Translations under genes and position numbers: made by a program
In this document: positions 17,493-24,589 of the stretch, piece after piece
Layout: every line of letters begins with the position of its first letter
How positions within the stretch are numbered: the stretch's first letter is position 1
The notes under the pieces: generated by a model
Database searches by the model: none
What the model was told of the DNA's origin: nothing
The model's input: only the letters and a program-made list of their open reading frames with translations
Source: Salinirussus salinus
GTDB taxonomy: Archaea > Halobacteriota > Halobacteria > Halobacteriales > Haloarculaceae
NCBI RefSeq assembly: GCF_009831455.1
Contig: NZ_WOWO01000003.1
Coordinates: 682,001 to 746,000, forward strand
Direction of reading: 5' to 3'
DNA: 64,000 bases

Positions 17493-17909
17493 TCAGTCTC
17501 GGTACTGTTCAGTACTCTTGGCAGCCTGACGAACCAATGCGTCATGGGGATCAGTTTCAGGTCGCCGTTCGATTATCTGGTTGAAGGCTTCGTTGAGGGT
17601 TGTTTCCGAGAGTCGGGTTATTGCGGCTGCGGCAACGGAAGGACTACGGGAGGAACCAGCCGAACAATGAACCAGGACACGTTGACCGTTTTCCCGCTGC
17701 TCCACAACCTCGCTTACAGCTTCAGTGAAAGCGTCGTAGCTGTTCTGAGGACCATCTATCATCGGCACATCAACGCGTGTGACGTCTCCTGTTTTCGGGT
17801 TGCTGTGAGTTAGAGAGACCACGGTGTCGACACCGTGTTTCCGTAGAAGTGCCTCATCGCTGGCATCAGATTCGGTACCTACGAAAATCCCATCAACAAC
17901 CTCATCCAT
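17493..17909 (-). CDS. Dual-specificity protein phosphatase
   Basis: 138 residues. The active-site loop RVLVHCSAGSSRSPSVAAAA contains the C-x5-R motif (HCSAGSSRS) of Cys-based phosphatases; the general acid is likely the Asp in VDVPMIDGPQN. The start IFVGTESDASDEALLRKHGV is typical of small archaeal dual-specificity enzymes, which remove phosphate from Ser/Thr/Tyr. It lies between the GmrSD-like gene and the candidate RNA/integrase unit. A housekeeping signalling role is possible; on a mobile element it could reverse a defence kinase, but no kinase is visible in the window. Confidence 0.85.
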   Translation of the reverse strand: MDEVVDGIFVGTESDASDEALLRKHGVDTVVSLTHSNPKTGDVTRVDVPMIDGPQNSYDAFTEAVSEVVEQRENGQRVLVHCSAGSSRSPSVAAAAITRLSETTLNEAFNQIIERRPETDPHDALVRQAAKSTEQYRD

Positions 17910-18004
17910 TCCGATACATCTCGTTGAGAAGGGTCTATGGCCAGGATTTGTTTAAGTTCTATCCGTTGATAACCCTGAATTCCGATGGTGAACAGGACAG
18001 ATTA

Positions 18005-18012
18005 TTTAAATA
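18005..18012 (+). promoter_or_regulatory. TATA box for the candidate ncRNA
   Basis: TTTAAATA in an AT-rich tract, about 30 bases before the predicted 5' end of the structured RNA. This is the usual archaeal TATA spacing. It is far from the integrase ATG (18,274), which argues for a long leader or a separate RNA. Confidence 0.5.
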
Positions 18013-18034
18013 TTCTAGACCAATCTTCGGATGA

Positions 18035-18256
18035 AAAGCCAAACGAAGGAAGGAGAGGACTTGAGAAACAGTGAACGGAAAGTAGGTAGCCCCGTCCGGG
18101 CACCCTATCAAGGGTTCACTGTCCTTCAACCGTAATGAGGGGTCTGAACCCCAAGAGAAGCGTTGTGATAAGGGCGTCTGGACAGAGGGTTCAATGTCCT
18201 TTCCCAGCAGTTGATCCATCTGAACCGTGGCTTGTCCTCTCCTTTCCTTCTCTTTG
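18035..18256 (+). ncRNA. Candidate structured RNA enclosed by a 16-bp terminal stem, upstream of the integrase
   Basis: Positions 18,045-18,060 and 18,234-18,250 pair over 16 bp with one bulged base. Inside: a perfect 9-bp stem (18,068-18,076 with 18,114-18,122) capped by a hairpin (18,083-18,107; two 4-bp helices around an internal loop); a 5-bp hairpin with a four-base loop (18,139-18,152); and a 5-bp hairpin with a ten-base loop (18,180-18,199). The core contains an imperfect duplication: AGGGTTCA.TGTCCTT ... TCTGAACC occurs at 18,111-18,150 and again at 18,186-18,226, so GGTTCA and TGAACC can also pair across modules. No reading frame fits. It may be an independent RNA, a structured integrase leader, or DNA arms for the recombinase. 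Confidence 0.55.
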
Positions 18257-18273
18257 AGGTGCAGAACCACTTT

Positions 18274-19512
18274 ATGTCTACTAAACGCTACATCAACGTT
18301 GAGAAACAGCTTGAAAATCTGAAAGACTCAGAACTGGAATCGGCTAATGTAGAGGCGATCCGGAAGTTCATTGATCACAGTGCTGCTGAAGGGATTAGTG
18401 AAGTCCGTCAAAGCCGTTTGATTACTGCTTTGAAGTCTCTAGTGTTGAATTTCGCTCCGGATGATTTTGAGTTGAGCGGAGCTTCTGAGGAGGAACTGAA
18501 ACTGATGATCGCGAATTTGAACAGGAGTGATTATGCCGATTCTACGCAGCATACGATGAGAGCTGCTGCCAAGAAGTTCTATAAGGTGGAGAACGGAGGA
18601 CGTGAGCATCCTGAGAAAGTCGATTTCTTCTCTGCTTCTTCAAGCCAGAAATCGACTGTAAGCCGAGAGGATATCTTCACTGAAGAGGAGTTGAAGCGGT
18701 TGTTCAGCAGTTTCATCAGCACTCGTGACCGTGCATTCACGATGGTTTTATATGAGTCTGCGGCACGTCCTGGTGAGCTTTTATCTCGTAACCTGGGCGA
18801 TTTTACTTCGAATGAGAAGGGGGACTTCATCTATTTGGAGGGGATCAAGGGAACCCCTGATAGGACCAATCAACTGGTTCGTTCTGGGCGTCCTCTACGT
18901 GAGTGGATTGCTCAGCATCCTCTTGGCGGTGAGGTAGGAGATATTGATGATCCCAGTGTCCCCTTGTTTGTCAAAACCCAGCAACAGGAGTGTAAGAAGT
19001 GCGGTAATGTACCTCAACAGCACGGCGATACTAACTGTATGTACGAACCGGATTTGAGAGACAGGTGGAAGTACGATAGCTTTCTCCGCCGGTTCCAAGA
19101 TGCCTGTGAAAGAGCAAGTATCCCTGAGAACAAGCGTCGGCCATACAACCTGCGGCACACCCGACTGACTGAGGTTGCGACGTTTATGGGCTACGAGCAG
19201 TTGAACAAGTTTGCAGGTTGGAAGCCAGGATCGGACAGGGCGAAGGTGTACGTCCACTTGAACAATGACGACGTCAATGAAGCTATCCGAGAAGAATACG
19301 GTTTGAGCGGTGGTGAAGACGAGGACGGAAGCGTTGAATGTTCGTTCTGTGGTGCGGAGAACAGCGATGTCTACTCAGAATGCCGTAACTGCGGAAGAGC
19401 TCTCAGCCTTGAGGATGAGTCTACGAAAGAGGAGAAACAAAACGTTCTGGAGCGATTAGCCGAACTGGAAGACAAGGGTGTATTGGAGAAGCTGGAACAG
19501 CTTGAAGACTAG
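18274..19512 (+). CDS. Tyrosine recombinase (phage/plasmid integrase) with zinc-ribbon tail
   Basis: 412 residues from ATG at 18,274; the frame extends 21 codons upstream but that part falls in the structured leader. Order: N-terminal SAM-like core-binding domain; catalytic domain with the first Arg in ESAARPGELLSRNLGDF, the H-x-x-R box in YNLRHTRLTEVATF, a Trp in FAGWKPGSDRAK and the nucleophile Tyr in KVYVHLNNDD. A Cys motif KKCGNVPQQHGDTNC is inserted in the catalytic domain, and a zinc ribbon ECSFCGAEN...ECRNCGR precedes a coiled C-terminus. It catalyses site-specific recombination. The gene lies 15 kb from the tRNA-Thr scar, so it may serve another site or resolve dimers, or the att-proximal integrase may lie beyond the window. 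Confidence 0.9.
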   Translation: MSTKRYINVEKQLENLKDSELESANVEAIRKFIDHSAAEGISEVRQSRLITALKSLVLNFAPDDFELSGASEEELKLMIANLNRSDYADSTQHTMRAAAKKFYKVENGGREHPEKVDFFSASSSQKSTVSREDIFTEEELKRLFSSFISTRDRAFTMVLYESAARPGELLSRNLGDFTSNEKGDFIYLEGIKGTPDRTNQLVRSGRPLREWIAQHPLGGEVGDIDDPSVPLFVKTQQQECKKCGNVPQQHGDTNCMYEPDLRDRWKYDSFLRRFQDACERASIPENKRRPYNLRHTRLTEVATFMGYEQLNKFAGWKPGSDRAKVYVHLNNDDVNEAIREEYGLSGGEDEDGSVECSFCGAENSDVYSECRNCGRALSLEDESTKEEKQNVLERLAELEDKGVLEKLEQLED

Positions 19513-19572
19513 ACCTTGGGAAACCCGGTGTTCCTGTACTTTCCAATCCTTTCCCTCTCTTCTAATTTTGGT

Positions 19573-19725
19573 ATGAGTCGAGTCACAGCAAGTGAAGTAT
19601 TCGAGGCCGAGGAACTCTTGGAGAAAGTCGATTCCTGGAGTGAAGAGGAGATCGAGGAGTTGCCGAAGTTCTACAGGGAGAAGGCAAGAGAATATCGGGG
19701 TCTAACGAACTCTGGAGAGGGATAA
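19573..19725 (+). CDS. Small acidic helical protein
   Basis: 50 residues from ATG at 19,573 (MSRVTASEVFEAEELLEKVD), with a second helix containing EEIEELPKFYREKAREY. It is 60 bases after the integrase stop and 33 bases before the next gene, so it is likely in the same transcript. No family recognised; size and charge suit a small partner or DNA-mimic protein. Confidence 0.45.
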   Translation: MSRVTASEVFEAEELLEKVDSWSEEEIEELPKFYREKAREYRGLTNSGEG

Positions 19726-19758
19726 CACCCTTTCCAGTTATCCAATCTTTACTGAGTG

Positions 19759-20175
19759 ATGGAGTACCGGAACTACTGGGAAGACCTAGATCTATCATCC
19801 TCTGGATTCAGTGTTGAAGAGTTTCTAAGGGAGGAACAGCAGAGTGAGGAAGAGAGGTTGGAGCAGGAATTGAAGCGGCTTGAGTCCCTGTTGGAGGAGC
19901 GTAGGGAAATTCATTCAGAGACGGTCGAGGAATTGGAGTCGAAGATTGACTGGTACTTGGAGAAGTTGGGCGATGCCTCGCGTGGATTTGGTGCCGGTGA
20001 CGTAGAAGAGGAGGAACGTCTAAAGGCGAGGATTGACGAGTTTTACTCGGAGATACGGAGCGAGAAGCGTCAGCAGTGGCGTGACCGGATCGAACTGGAG
20101 ATGGAGGTCCGAGAAGTTGAACAGGCACTGGAGGAGGTCAGAGATGAAGACAATCTGTGGAAACTGCTGGAGTAG
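19759..20175 (+). CDS. Coiled-coil protein
   Basis: 138 residues from ATG at 19,759 (a GTG one codon upstream is possible). From residue 27 on nearly all of it is predicted heptad-rich helix, broken by a Gly-rich turn (DASRGFGAGD) near the middle, which would give an antiparallel hairpin. It ends with a Trp-containing tip. No enzymatic motif. It may be a structural or scaffold partner of the neighbouring small zinc and AAA+ proteins. Confidence 0.6.
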   Translation: MEYRNYWEDLDLSSSGFSVEEFLREEQQSEEERLEQELKRLESLLEERREIHSETVEELESKIDWYLEKLGDASRGFGAGDVEEEERLKARIDEFYSEIRSEKRQQWRDRIELEMEVREVEQALEEVRDEDNLWKLLE

Positions 20176-20249
20176 AAGTCCTCGCTAAAATCAATGATAC
20201 AAATAGAAGTGTACCAAAGAGTGAAGTCCTCTAAACAGTTGACTAGGGT

Positions 20250-20828
20250 ATGGTGACGCAGTTGATCTTGAAAAGACTGGGTGAGTTCCTCAGCAAGACG
20301 GATAGGGACACTGTGGCTCACCTGCCAGCTACTGTAGGCCGTGAGGAAGAGGTCTGGGTGTATTCACTGGATAACGCGAACTACGGGTTCTTCTTCTCAG
20401 TCCACACCAAGGACGGGAAGGTCGTTGATATCCAGGCCCGGCGGATGGAGTGGATTCGCCGCCACCTCGGTTTCGACAAGTACGTTGAGCCACCGGATTT
20501 CGTAAAGGAAGCTGTTAGTGACCGTGTCGAGTTCGTTGAAGACCCGAACGCACTCGCTATCCTCGATACGGAGTGTGTCAAGTGCAACGAAGAGTACCAG
20601 GTTGATGTCACACCGAAGATCGACTTGTTGATTGACGGCAGGGTCGGTCAGAGAATGATCGAGGAGTACTGCCCGGACTGCGGCTACTCATTGACTCAGA
20701 GACAGACGTTTAACCCGCCGAAGCAGTACGAAGCCGAGTTCCACAACGAGAACGCGCCTCCGGAGCACCAGTTCGACCCGGAAGAAGTCGACATCAGTGC
20801 GTACACCTGGAAGCACGCACGGAGATAA
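20250..20828 (+). CDS. Zinc-ribbon protein of unknown function
   Basis: 192 residues. The N-terminal half (VWVYSLDNANYGFFFSVHTK) is an alpha/beta domain I do not recognise. Residues 109-152 hold two Cys pairs, ECVKCNEEYQVDV and EEYCPDCGYSL, spaced as in a zinc ribbon, with an intervening beta hairpin. The C-terminus is acidic. It ends two bases before the convergent gene at 20,831. The ribbon suggests binding to nucleic acid or protein; no catalytic motif is seen. Confidence 0.6.
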   Translation: MVTQLILKRLGEFLSKTDRDTVAHLPATVGREEEVWVYSLDNANYGFFFSVHTKDGKVVDIQARRMEWIRRHLGFDKYVEPPDFVKEAVSDRVEFVEDPNALAILDTECVKCNEEYQVDVTPKIDLLIDGRVGQRMIEEYCPDCGYSLTQRQTFNPPKQYEAEFHNENAPPEHQFDPEEVDISAYTWKHARR

Positions 20829-20830
20829 CT

Positions 20831-21130
20831 TCAGAAGTTGTTCCGTAGCTGGTTGTGGATTTGCTCCTTCTTCATCTCCAGATCCTTCTCTCTGGCCTTG
20901 TTTTCTGTTTCGCTCAGTGCTTCGTTGATGTTGAAGAGCTCCATCAGGAGTTGTTGCTGTTTCTTCCGCTCCATTCTCTCTGGGTCCGGGAGGTCGAGCT
21001 CGTTGACGATCTGGAGGTAGTGGTTGTTTTGCAGGTAGTCCTCCCGTTTCATCCAGCGGAGAAACCGGGTTATCTCGTGGTCGAGCGTGATTTCCTTGCC
21101 GCAGCACGGACAGGTAAACTCTGGCACCAT
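20831..21130 (-). CDS. Small zinc-knuckle/coiled-coil protein
   Basis: 99 residues. It opens with FTCPCCGKEITLDHEITRFL, a CPxC knuckle with a nearby His, which is half of a usual zinc site, so it may dimerise or bind metal weakly. The rest is a long charged helix (RMERKKQQQLLMELFNINEA onward). It is divergent from the AAA+ gene, with a perfect inverted repeat between them, so it may be the local regulator. Confidence 0.55.
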   Translation of the reverse strand: MVPEFTCPCCGKEITLDHEITRFLRWMKREDYLQNNHYLQIVNELDLPDPERMERKKQQQLLMELFNINEALSETENKAREKDLEMKKEQIHNQLRNNF

Positions 21131-21149
21131 ACCTGTATCTAACAGTGTT

Positions 21150-21167
21150 GTTAACCAAAAGGTTAAC
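21150..21167. promoter_or_regulatory. Perfect 7-bp dyad in a divergent promoter
   Basis: GTTAACC, AAAA, GGTTAAC. It lies 20 bases from the start of the minus-strand zinc-knuckle gene and 27 bases before the AAA+ ATG at 21,194, overlapping where the core promoters should be. Good operator candidate for both genes. Confidence 0.55.
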
Positions 21168-21193
21168 GTCGCTATCTACTCTACACGTGTTTG

Positions 21194-22105
21194 ATGTCGC
21201 AGTCAGGACTGTCAGCGGAAGAGCGGGATGATCTGGCCGAGTTAATCGAGGACGGCGAAGAAGAAACACGAGAGGAACAGGGTAGAGACAGGCATAAGGA
21301 CGCGGAGTTCCAGTTCCGGGAGCCAGGCCACGACTTCTCCGACGTCGTCGCTATGGATCACCTGAAGCGGATGCTCGTGGACAAGGTTCAGAACCCGATA
21401 GAAGACAGGGAAGAGTACCAGCGGTACGGCATCCAAGGTTGTATCAATGGTGTGTTGCTGTACGGCCCGCCACGCACCGGGAAGAGTTTCTTGGCGGAGG
21501 GATTCGCAGGTGAAGCCGGGTACAACTATGTCAAGGTGAACGCCTCGGATATCAAAGATCCGCGTGTCGGTGTCTCCGAGAAAAATGTGAAGGCACTGGT
21601 TCAGCAGGCGGTCAAGTTCCAGCCGTGTATCGTCCAGGTGGATGAGATCGAGGGCTTGTCCGGCAGCAGGGAAGGTGAAAGCCACAGCCACAAGCAGGAC
21701 CTGGTCGGCGTGTTCCTGAACGAAATGGAGGAACTGGAGGAAGAGGATGCGGTCATCATCGGCACCACGAACCATCCTGGCAGGATTGACGAGGCGTTTC
21801 TTCAGCCGGGCAGGTTCTCGGAGCAGTTCTACGTCGGGCTTCCCTCGGAACAGATGCGAATCGAGCTGATTGAGCAGGGACTGAGTCAGGCGGAGGAAGA
21901 GGTCTTGAACCTGAGTGAGATCGATGTGGACCGGGCAGCTGAGTTGACTGAGGGCTTCACCTGCGGAGACATCCTACAGGGAGCGGTTTACGAGGCGAAA
22001 TTGAAGGCGTTGAAGCGGGGTGACCCGATCAACAACGAGCACCTGCTGTACGGCGTGGAGATGACTGACCGAAGCGTGGTCTCACCGGAGAAATACCGGC
22101 TCTAA
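21194..22105 (+). CDS. AAA+ ATPase of the Cdc48/FtsH/PAN type
   Basis: 303 residues from ATG at 21,194. Walker A is GVLLYGPPRTGKSFLAEG (about 84-101; the usual GPPGTGKT is changed to GPPRTGKS), Walker B CIVQVDEIEGL, sensor 1 IIGTTNHPGRID, and the second region of homology FLQPGRFSEQFYVGLP with Arg fingers. The C-terminal lid has the GDI motif in TEGFTCGDILQGAVYEAK. The first 60 residues are acidic and lack a protease or N-domain. It is probably a hexameric remodelling motor. The transglutaminase-like gene starts three bases after its stop, indicating joint function. Confidence 0.88.
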   Translation: MSQSGLSAEERDDLAELIEDGEEETREEQGRDRHKDAEFQFREPGHDFSDVVAMDHLKRMLVDKVQNPIEDREEYQRYGIQGCINGVLLYGPPRTGKSFLAEGFAGEAGYNYVKVNASDIKDPRVGVSEKNVKALVQQAVKFQPCIVQVDEIEGLSGSREGESHSHKQDLVGVFLNEMEELEEEDAVIIGTTNHPGRIDEAFLQPGRFSEQFYVGLPSEQMRIELIEQGLSQAEEEVLNLSEIDVDRAAELTEGFTCGDILQGAVYEAKLKALKRGDPINNEHLLYGVEMTDRSVVSPEKYRL

Positions 22106-22108
22106 ACG

Positions 22109-22669
22109 ATGGAACTGATAGACTACGTCAGGTACGAGGGCTTGCATCGCTCCGTCGAGGGTATCTGCTCCAGGTTCGATGCTGCTGGTCGGTGGGACTG
22201 TGTCCGTGTCTCTGCCGCTCTCCACTTCTACGTCAGGCACAGTGTCGAAAACAGGGAGTTCGACGGCGAGGTCAAGGATTTCAAAGAGATTCTGCACGTC
22301 GGCGGTGACTGCCGTGAGAAATCGGTGTTCCTTGCGTCCTTACTGTCTCACGTCTCCGGCGTACAGCCCCGGTTCGTGGAGATCCAGAACTCGGGTGAGG
22401 ACTACGTCTTCCTCCAGGCATCTTTCCCGGACAAGTCGCCGGAAGAGGTGACAAGGGCTTTGAAACAGTTCTACCACTCGAATCTGGGTGAACCGGATGC
22501 TCCTGTGGTCTTCGAGGAGCGGGACGATGTCTTCTGGTTCTTTGCCGATGCGTTCCTCGGCACGTATCTCGGAGCTATCTCCGGGCTACAGAACACGCCG
22601 TACATGGAAGTAGAGGAGGACGGCAGCTACAGTTTCTACGGCTGCGATGTCGACTACGTCCGAGTATAG
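22109..22669 (+). CDS. Transglutaminase-like (papain-fold) protein paired with the AAA+ ATPase
   Basis: 186 residues. VGGDCREKSVFLASLLSHVS followed by GVQPRFVEIQ has the nucleophile region of transglutaminase-like folds: G-D-C, then a helix with LL, then G-x-x-x-R-x-V. The putative Cys is residue 68. The next strand, where a His is expected, reads EDYVFLQASF, so the catalytic His is not evident; the protein may be a non-catalytic fold member or use another His. C-terminal residues DVFWFFADAFLGTYLGA are aromatic-rich. Co-operonic with the AAA+ gene. Family assignment is tentative. Confidence 0.5.
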   Translation: MELIDYVRYEGLHRSVEGICSRFDAAGRWDCVRVSAALHFYVRHSVENREFDGEVKDFKEILHVGGDCREKSVFLASLLSHVSGVQPRFVEIQNSGEDYVFLQASFPDKSPEEVTRALKQFYHSNLGEPDAPVVFEERDDVFWFFADAFLGTYLGAISGLQNTPYMEVEEDGSYSFYGCDVDYVRV

Positions 22670-22672
22670 ATT

Positions 22673-22885
22673 TTAGACCGTGTACTCTCCCCAGTTCCCC
22701 TTGTTCAATTCTACAAGCCCTCGCTCCCGCATATCCTCCAGGTGTTCACGGAACTCCCCGACATCGTAGTCCTCAATCACACCTCTCCGCTTCAATTCTA
22801 ATCCGATACTGCCGGGTGTCCGGACAGGTTCGTCACCGGTCAACGTATCCAGAATCTCATCTTCAAGTTCGGCGGGATCAGTCAT
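22673..22885 (-). CDS. Small winged-helix protein
   Basis: 70 residues with ILDTLTGDEPVRTPGSIGLE, then LKRRGVIEDYDVGEFREHLE and MRERGLVELNKGNWGEYTV: the helix-turn-helix and wing of a minimal winged-helix domain. The start overlaps the stop of the ArsR-like gene (ATGA), so both are made together. Confidence 0.6.
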   Translation of the reverse strand: MTDPAELEDEILDTLTGDEPVRTPGSIGLELKRRGVIEDYDVGEFREHLEDMRERGLVELNKGNWGEYTV

Positions 22886-23334
22886 AATTCGTCCTCTGCG
22901 TCCTCCCAGATGTTTTGCCAGGCTTCTGCTTTCAGCTTCTGTTCGAACTCGGTGACGTCGACTCCGGCTTCCTCCAGGGTTTTCCTGGTTTCTGATTGGT
23001 CTTCCTCTAACTGTTCGAGTTCTTCCCGGAGTGATTTCAGAACAGTTAGTGACTTTTCCGCATCGTCCTGTATGAGGTCTACGTAGCGGTATCCGAGGGG
23101 GGTCAGGGCGTAGGTCTTTGAATCTTCTTCTTGTGGTCTGTAGACGAGTTCTGATGAGATCAGGCGTTCAATGTTCTTCTGTAGGCCGGAGCGTGTTATC
23201 CCGAGTTTGTCTGTGAGATGGGAGACTGGCTCGTCCTTACTGAGTTGTATGAGGACTTCGAGACGGGTCTGATTCCCGAGGGCCTGGTAGATATCCGCGA
23301 GATCTTCGATATCCTGGCTACTCAAATCACTCAT
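22882..23334 (-). CDS. ArsR-type winged-helix regulator
   Basis: 150 residues from ATG at 23,334 (156 from an in-frame start at 23,352). The motif IYQALGNQTRLEVLIQLSKD is the ArsR family entry, followed by recognition helix VSHLTDKLGITRSGLQKNIE and wing ELVYRPQEEDSKTYALTPLG. A long coiled coil fills residues 95-140, probably for dimerisation. No metal-binding Cys motif is seen. The divergent YhaO-like gene starts about 200 bases away, so it may regulate that operon as well as its own. Confidence 0.75.
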   Translation of the reverse strand: MSDLSSQDIEDLADIYQALGNQTRLEVLIQLSKDEPVSHLTDKLGITRSGLQKNIERLISSELVYRPQEEDSKTYALTPLGYRYVDLIQDDAEKSLTVLKSLREELEQLEEDQSETRKTLEEAGVDVTEFEQKLKAEAWQNIWEDAEDEL

Positions 23335-23539
23335 TGACTCGAAGCTATACACTGTCGCTGGCTTAAAAGTGCGGCAGTTGGAGCAGTAAACTAGCTACTT
23401 TAGTTGAGCAAATAGATTGGGTCTTCTGGTTATTTAGGTCAGGTGTATTGCTGTAGGGTAGAAGCTATCCCTCCAAATTTTAAGAGTCGTGTGAACAATG
23501 GTCATTTAGAAGGATATTGATTCTGGGGGGCAATCATAC

Positions 23540-24589
23540 GTGAAGATCCTACACACTGCGGATGTTCATCTAAAACAAGACGACTCTGAGACCGTAGAAG
23601 CCTTGAAACAAGTATTGACCAAGGCTGAAGAGCTGGAAGTCGACCTACTTACTATCGGTGGTGATCTCTTCGATTCTTCAGAAGATGCGGAAGCACTGCG
23701 TCCTGAGCTCCGTGAATTATTGAAGAATAATTCATTCGACATACTGGCTATCCCTGGTAATCACGATGAAGATGTTTATCGGGAGAACTTGCGGTTTGGC
23801 AACGATCTGGATATTCTGACTGATACACCGTACGAAATCCGAGAATTTGGTGACATAGAGATCATAGGGGTACCGTTCCAGTCTTCTATGGATGATGAAC
23901 TATTCTCAGCCTTGAAGGAGAACAGCAGTGACCAGACTCAGTTGATGTTGCTGCACTGTACTTTAGATATCGGGTTTAAGTCGGGAGGGGTCGGTGAAGA
24001 GGAAGGAGAATACTTCCCGATCACTAAGGCAACACTAGCGGAACTGGATTATGATTACGTCTTAGCCGGTCACATTCATTCGACAGATCGTGAAGTACCG
24101 CTTGATAACGGAGGTACGTTCATTTACCCTGGTTCCCCGGTATCCCACTCTACAAAGGAGACCGGCCAACGCAAGACAGTTTTAATCGATACTGAGGAGG
24201 AAAGCGTTTCGAGTGTCCCTCTTAGGACTTTTTACTACGACTCTTTCTCGGAGATGGTTAGACCTGGAGAAGAAGATGAAGTCGTTAACGAGATTGAAGA
24301 CTGGGTGAATCGACGAGAAGAGGATAACTGCGAGTTGACAGTCTCGGTTGACGGGTTTGTTGACCGTGATGAGAACGAATTTTACGAAGAATTAGAGAAT
24401 GCAGCAGGACCAGCAGAACTAAGCGACAGTTTCAGATCAGTGAGTTCGGTTCTAGATCATCCTCTGTATCAGAGGTTTATGGAGAAGCTGGAAGAAAAAG
24501 AAGACTTGGAAGAAGATGAGGTAGTCAAAGATCGGGTAATCCAGGTCTTGTCGCAGCTACTAGCTCAAAACAAGGTGCAGGCATCATGA
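23540..24589 (+). CDS. Mre11/SbcD/YhaO-like metallophosphoesterase
   Basis: 349 residues, GTG start. The calcineurin-fold motifs are all present: KILHTADVHL (D8, H10), TIGGDLFDSS, AIPGNHDED, a metal His in QLMLLHCTLD, and YVLAGHIHSTD. Such enzymes cut DNA ends with Mn2+ together with a Rad50-type ATPase. The C-terminal part after residue 230 is a charged capping region. The stop overlaps the start of the ATPase gene (ATGA). The pairing with an ATPase carrying a membrane hairpin resembles bacterial YhaO/YhaN more than chromosomal Mre11/Rad50. Confidence 0.88.
   Translation: MKILHTADVHLKQDDSETVEALKQVLTKAEELEVDLLTIGGDLFDSSEDAEALRPELRELLKNNSFDILAIPGNHDEDVYRENLRFGNDLDILTDTPYEIREFGDIEIIGVPFQSSMDDELFSALKENSSDQTQLMLLHCTLDIGFKSGGVGEEEGEYFPITKATLAELDYDYVLAGHIHSTDREVPLDNGGTFIYPGSPVSHSTKETGQRKTVLIDTEEESVSSVPLRTFYYDSFSEMVRPGEEDEVVNEIEDWVNRREEDNCELTVSVDGFVDRDENEFYEELENAAGPAELSDSFRSVSSVLDHPLYQRFMEKLEEKEDLEEDEVVKDRVIQVLSQLLAQNKVQAS

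Noticed and set aside
18111-18200. GGTTCA blocks as tRNA T arms
   Set aside because: Stems around them do not give five pairs with a seven-base loop, and no acceptor arm follows.
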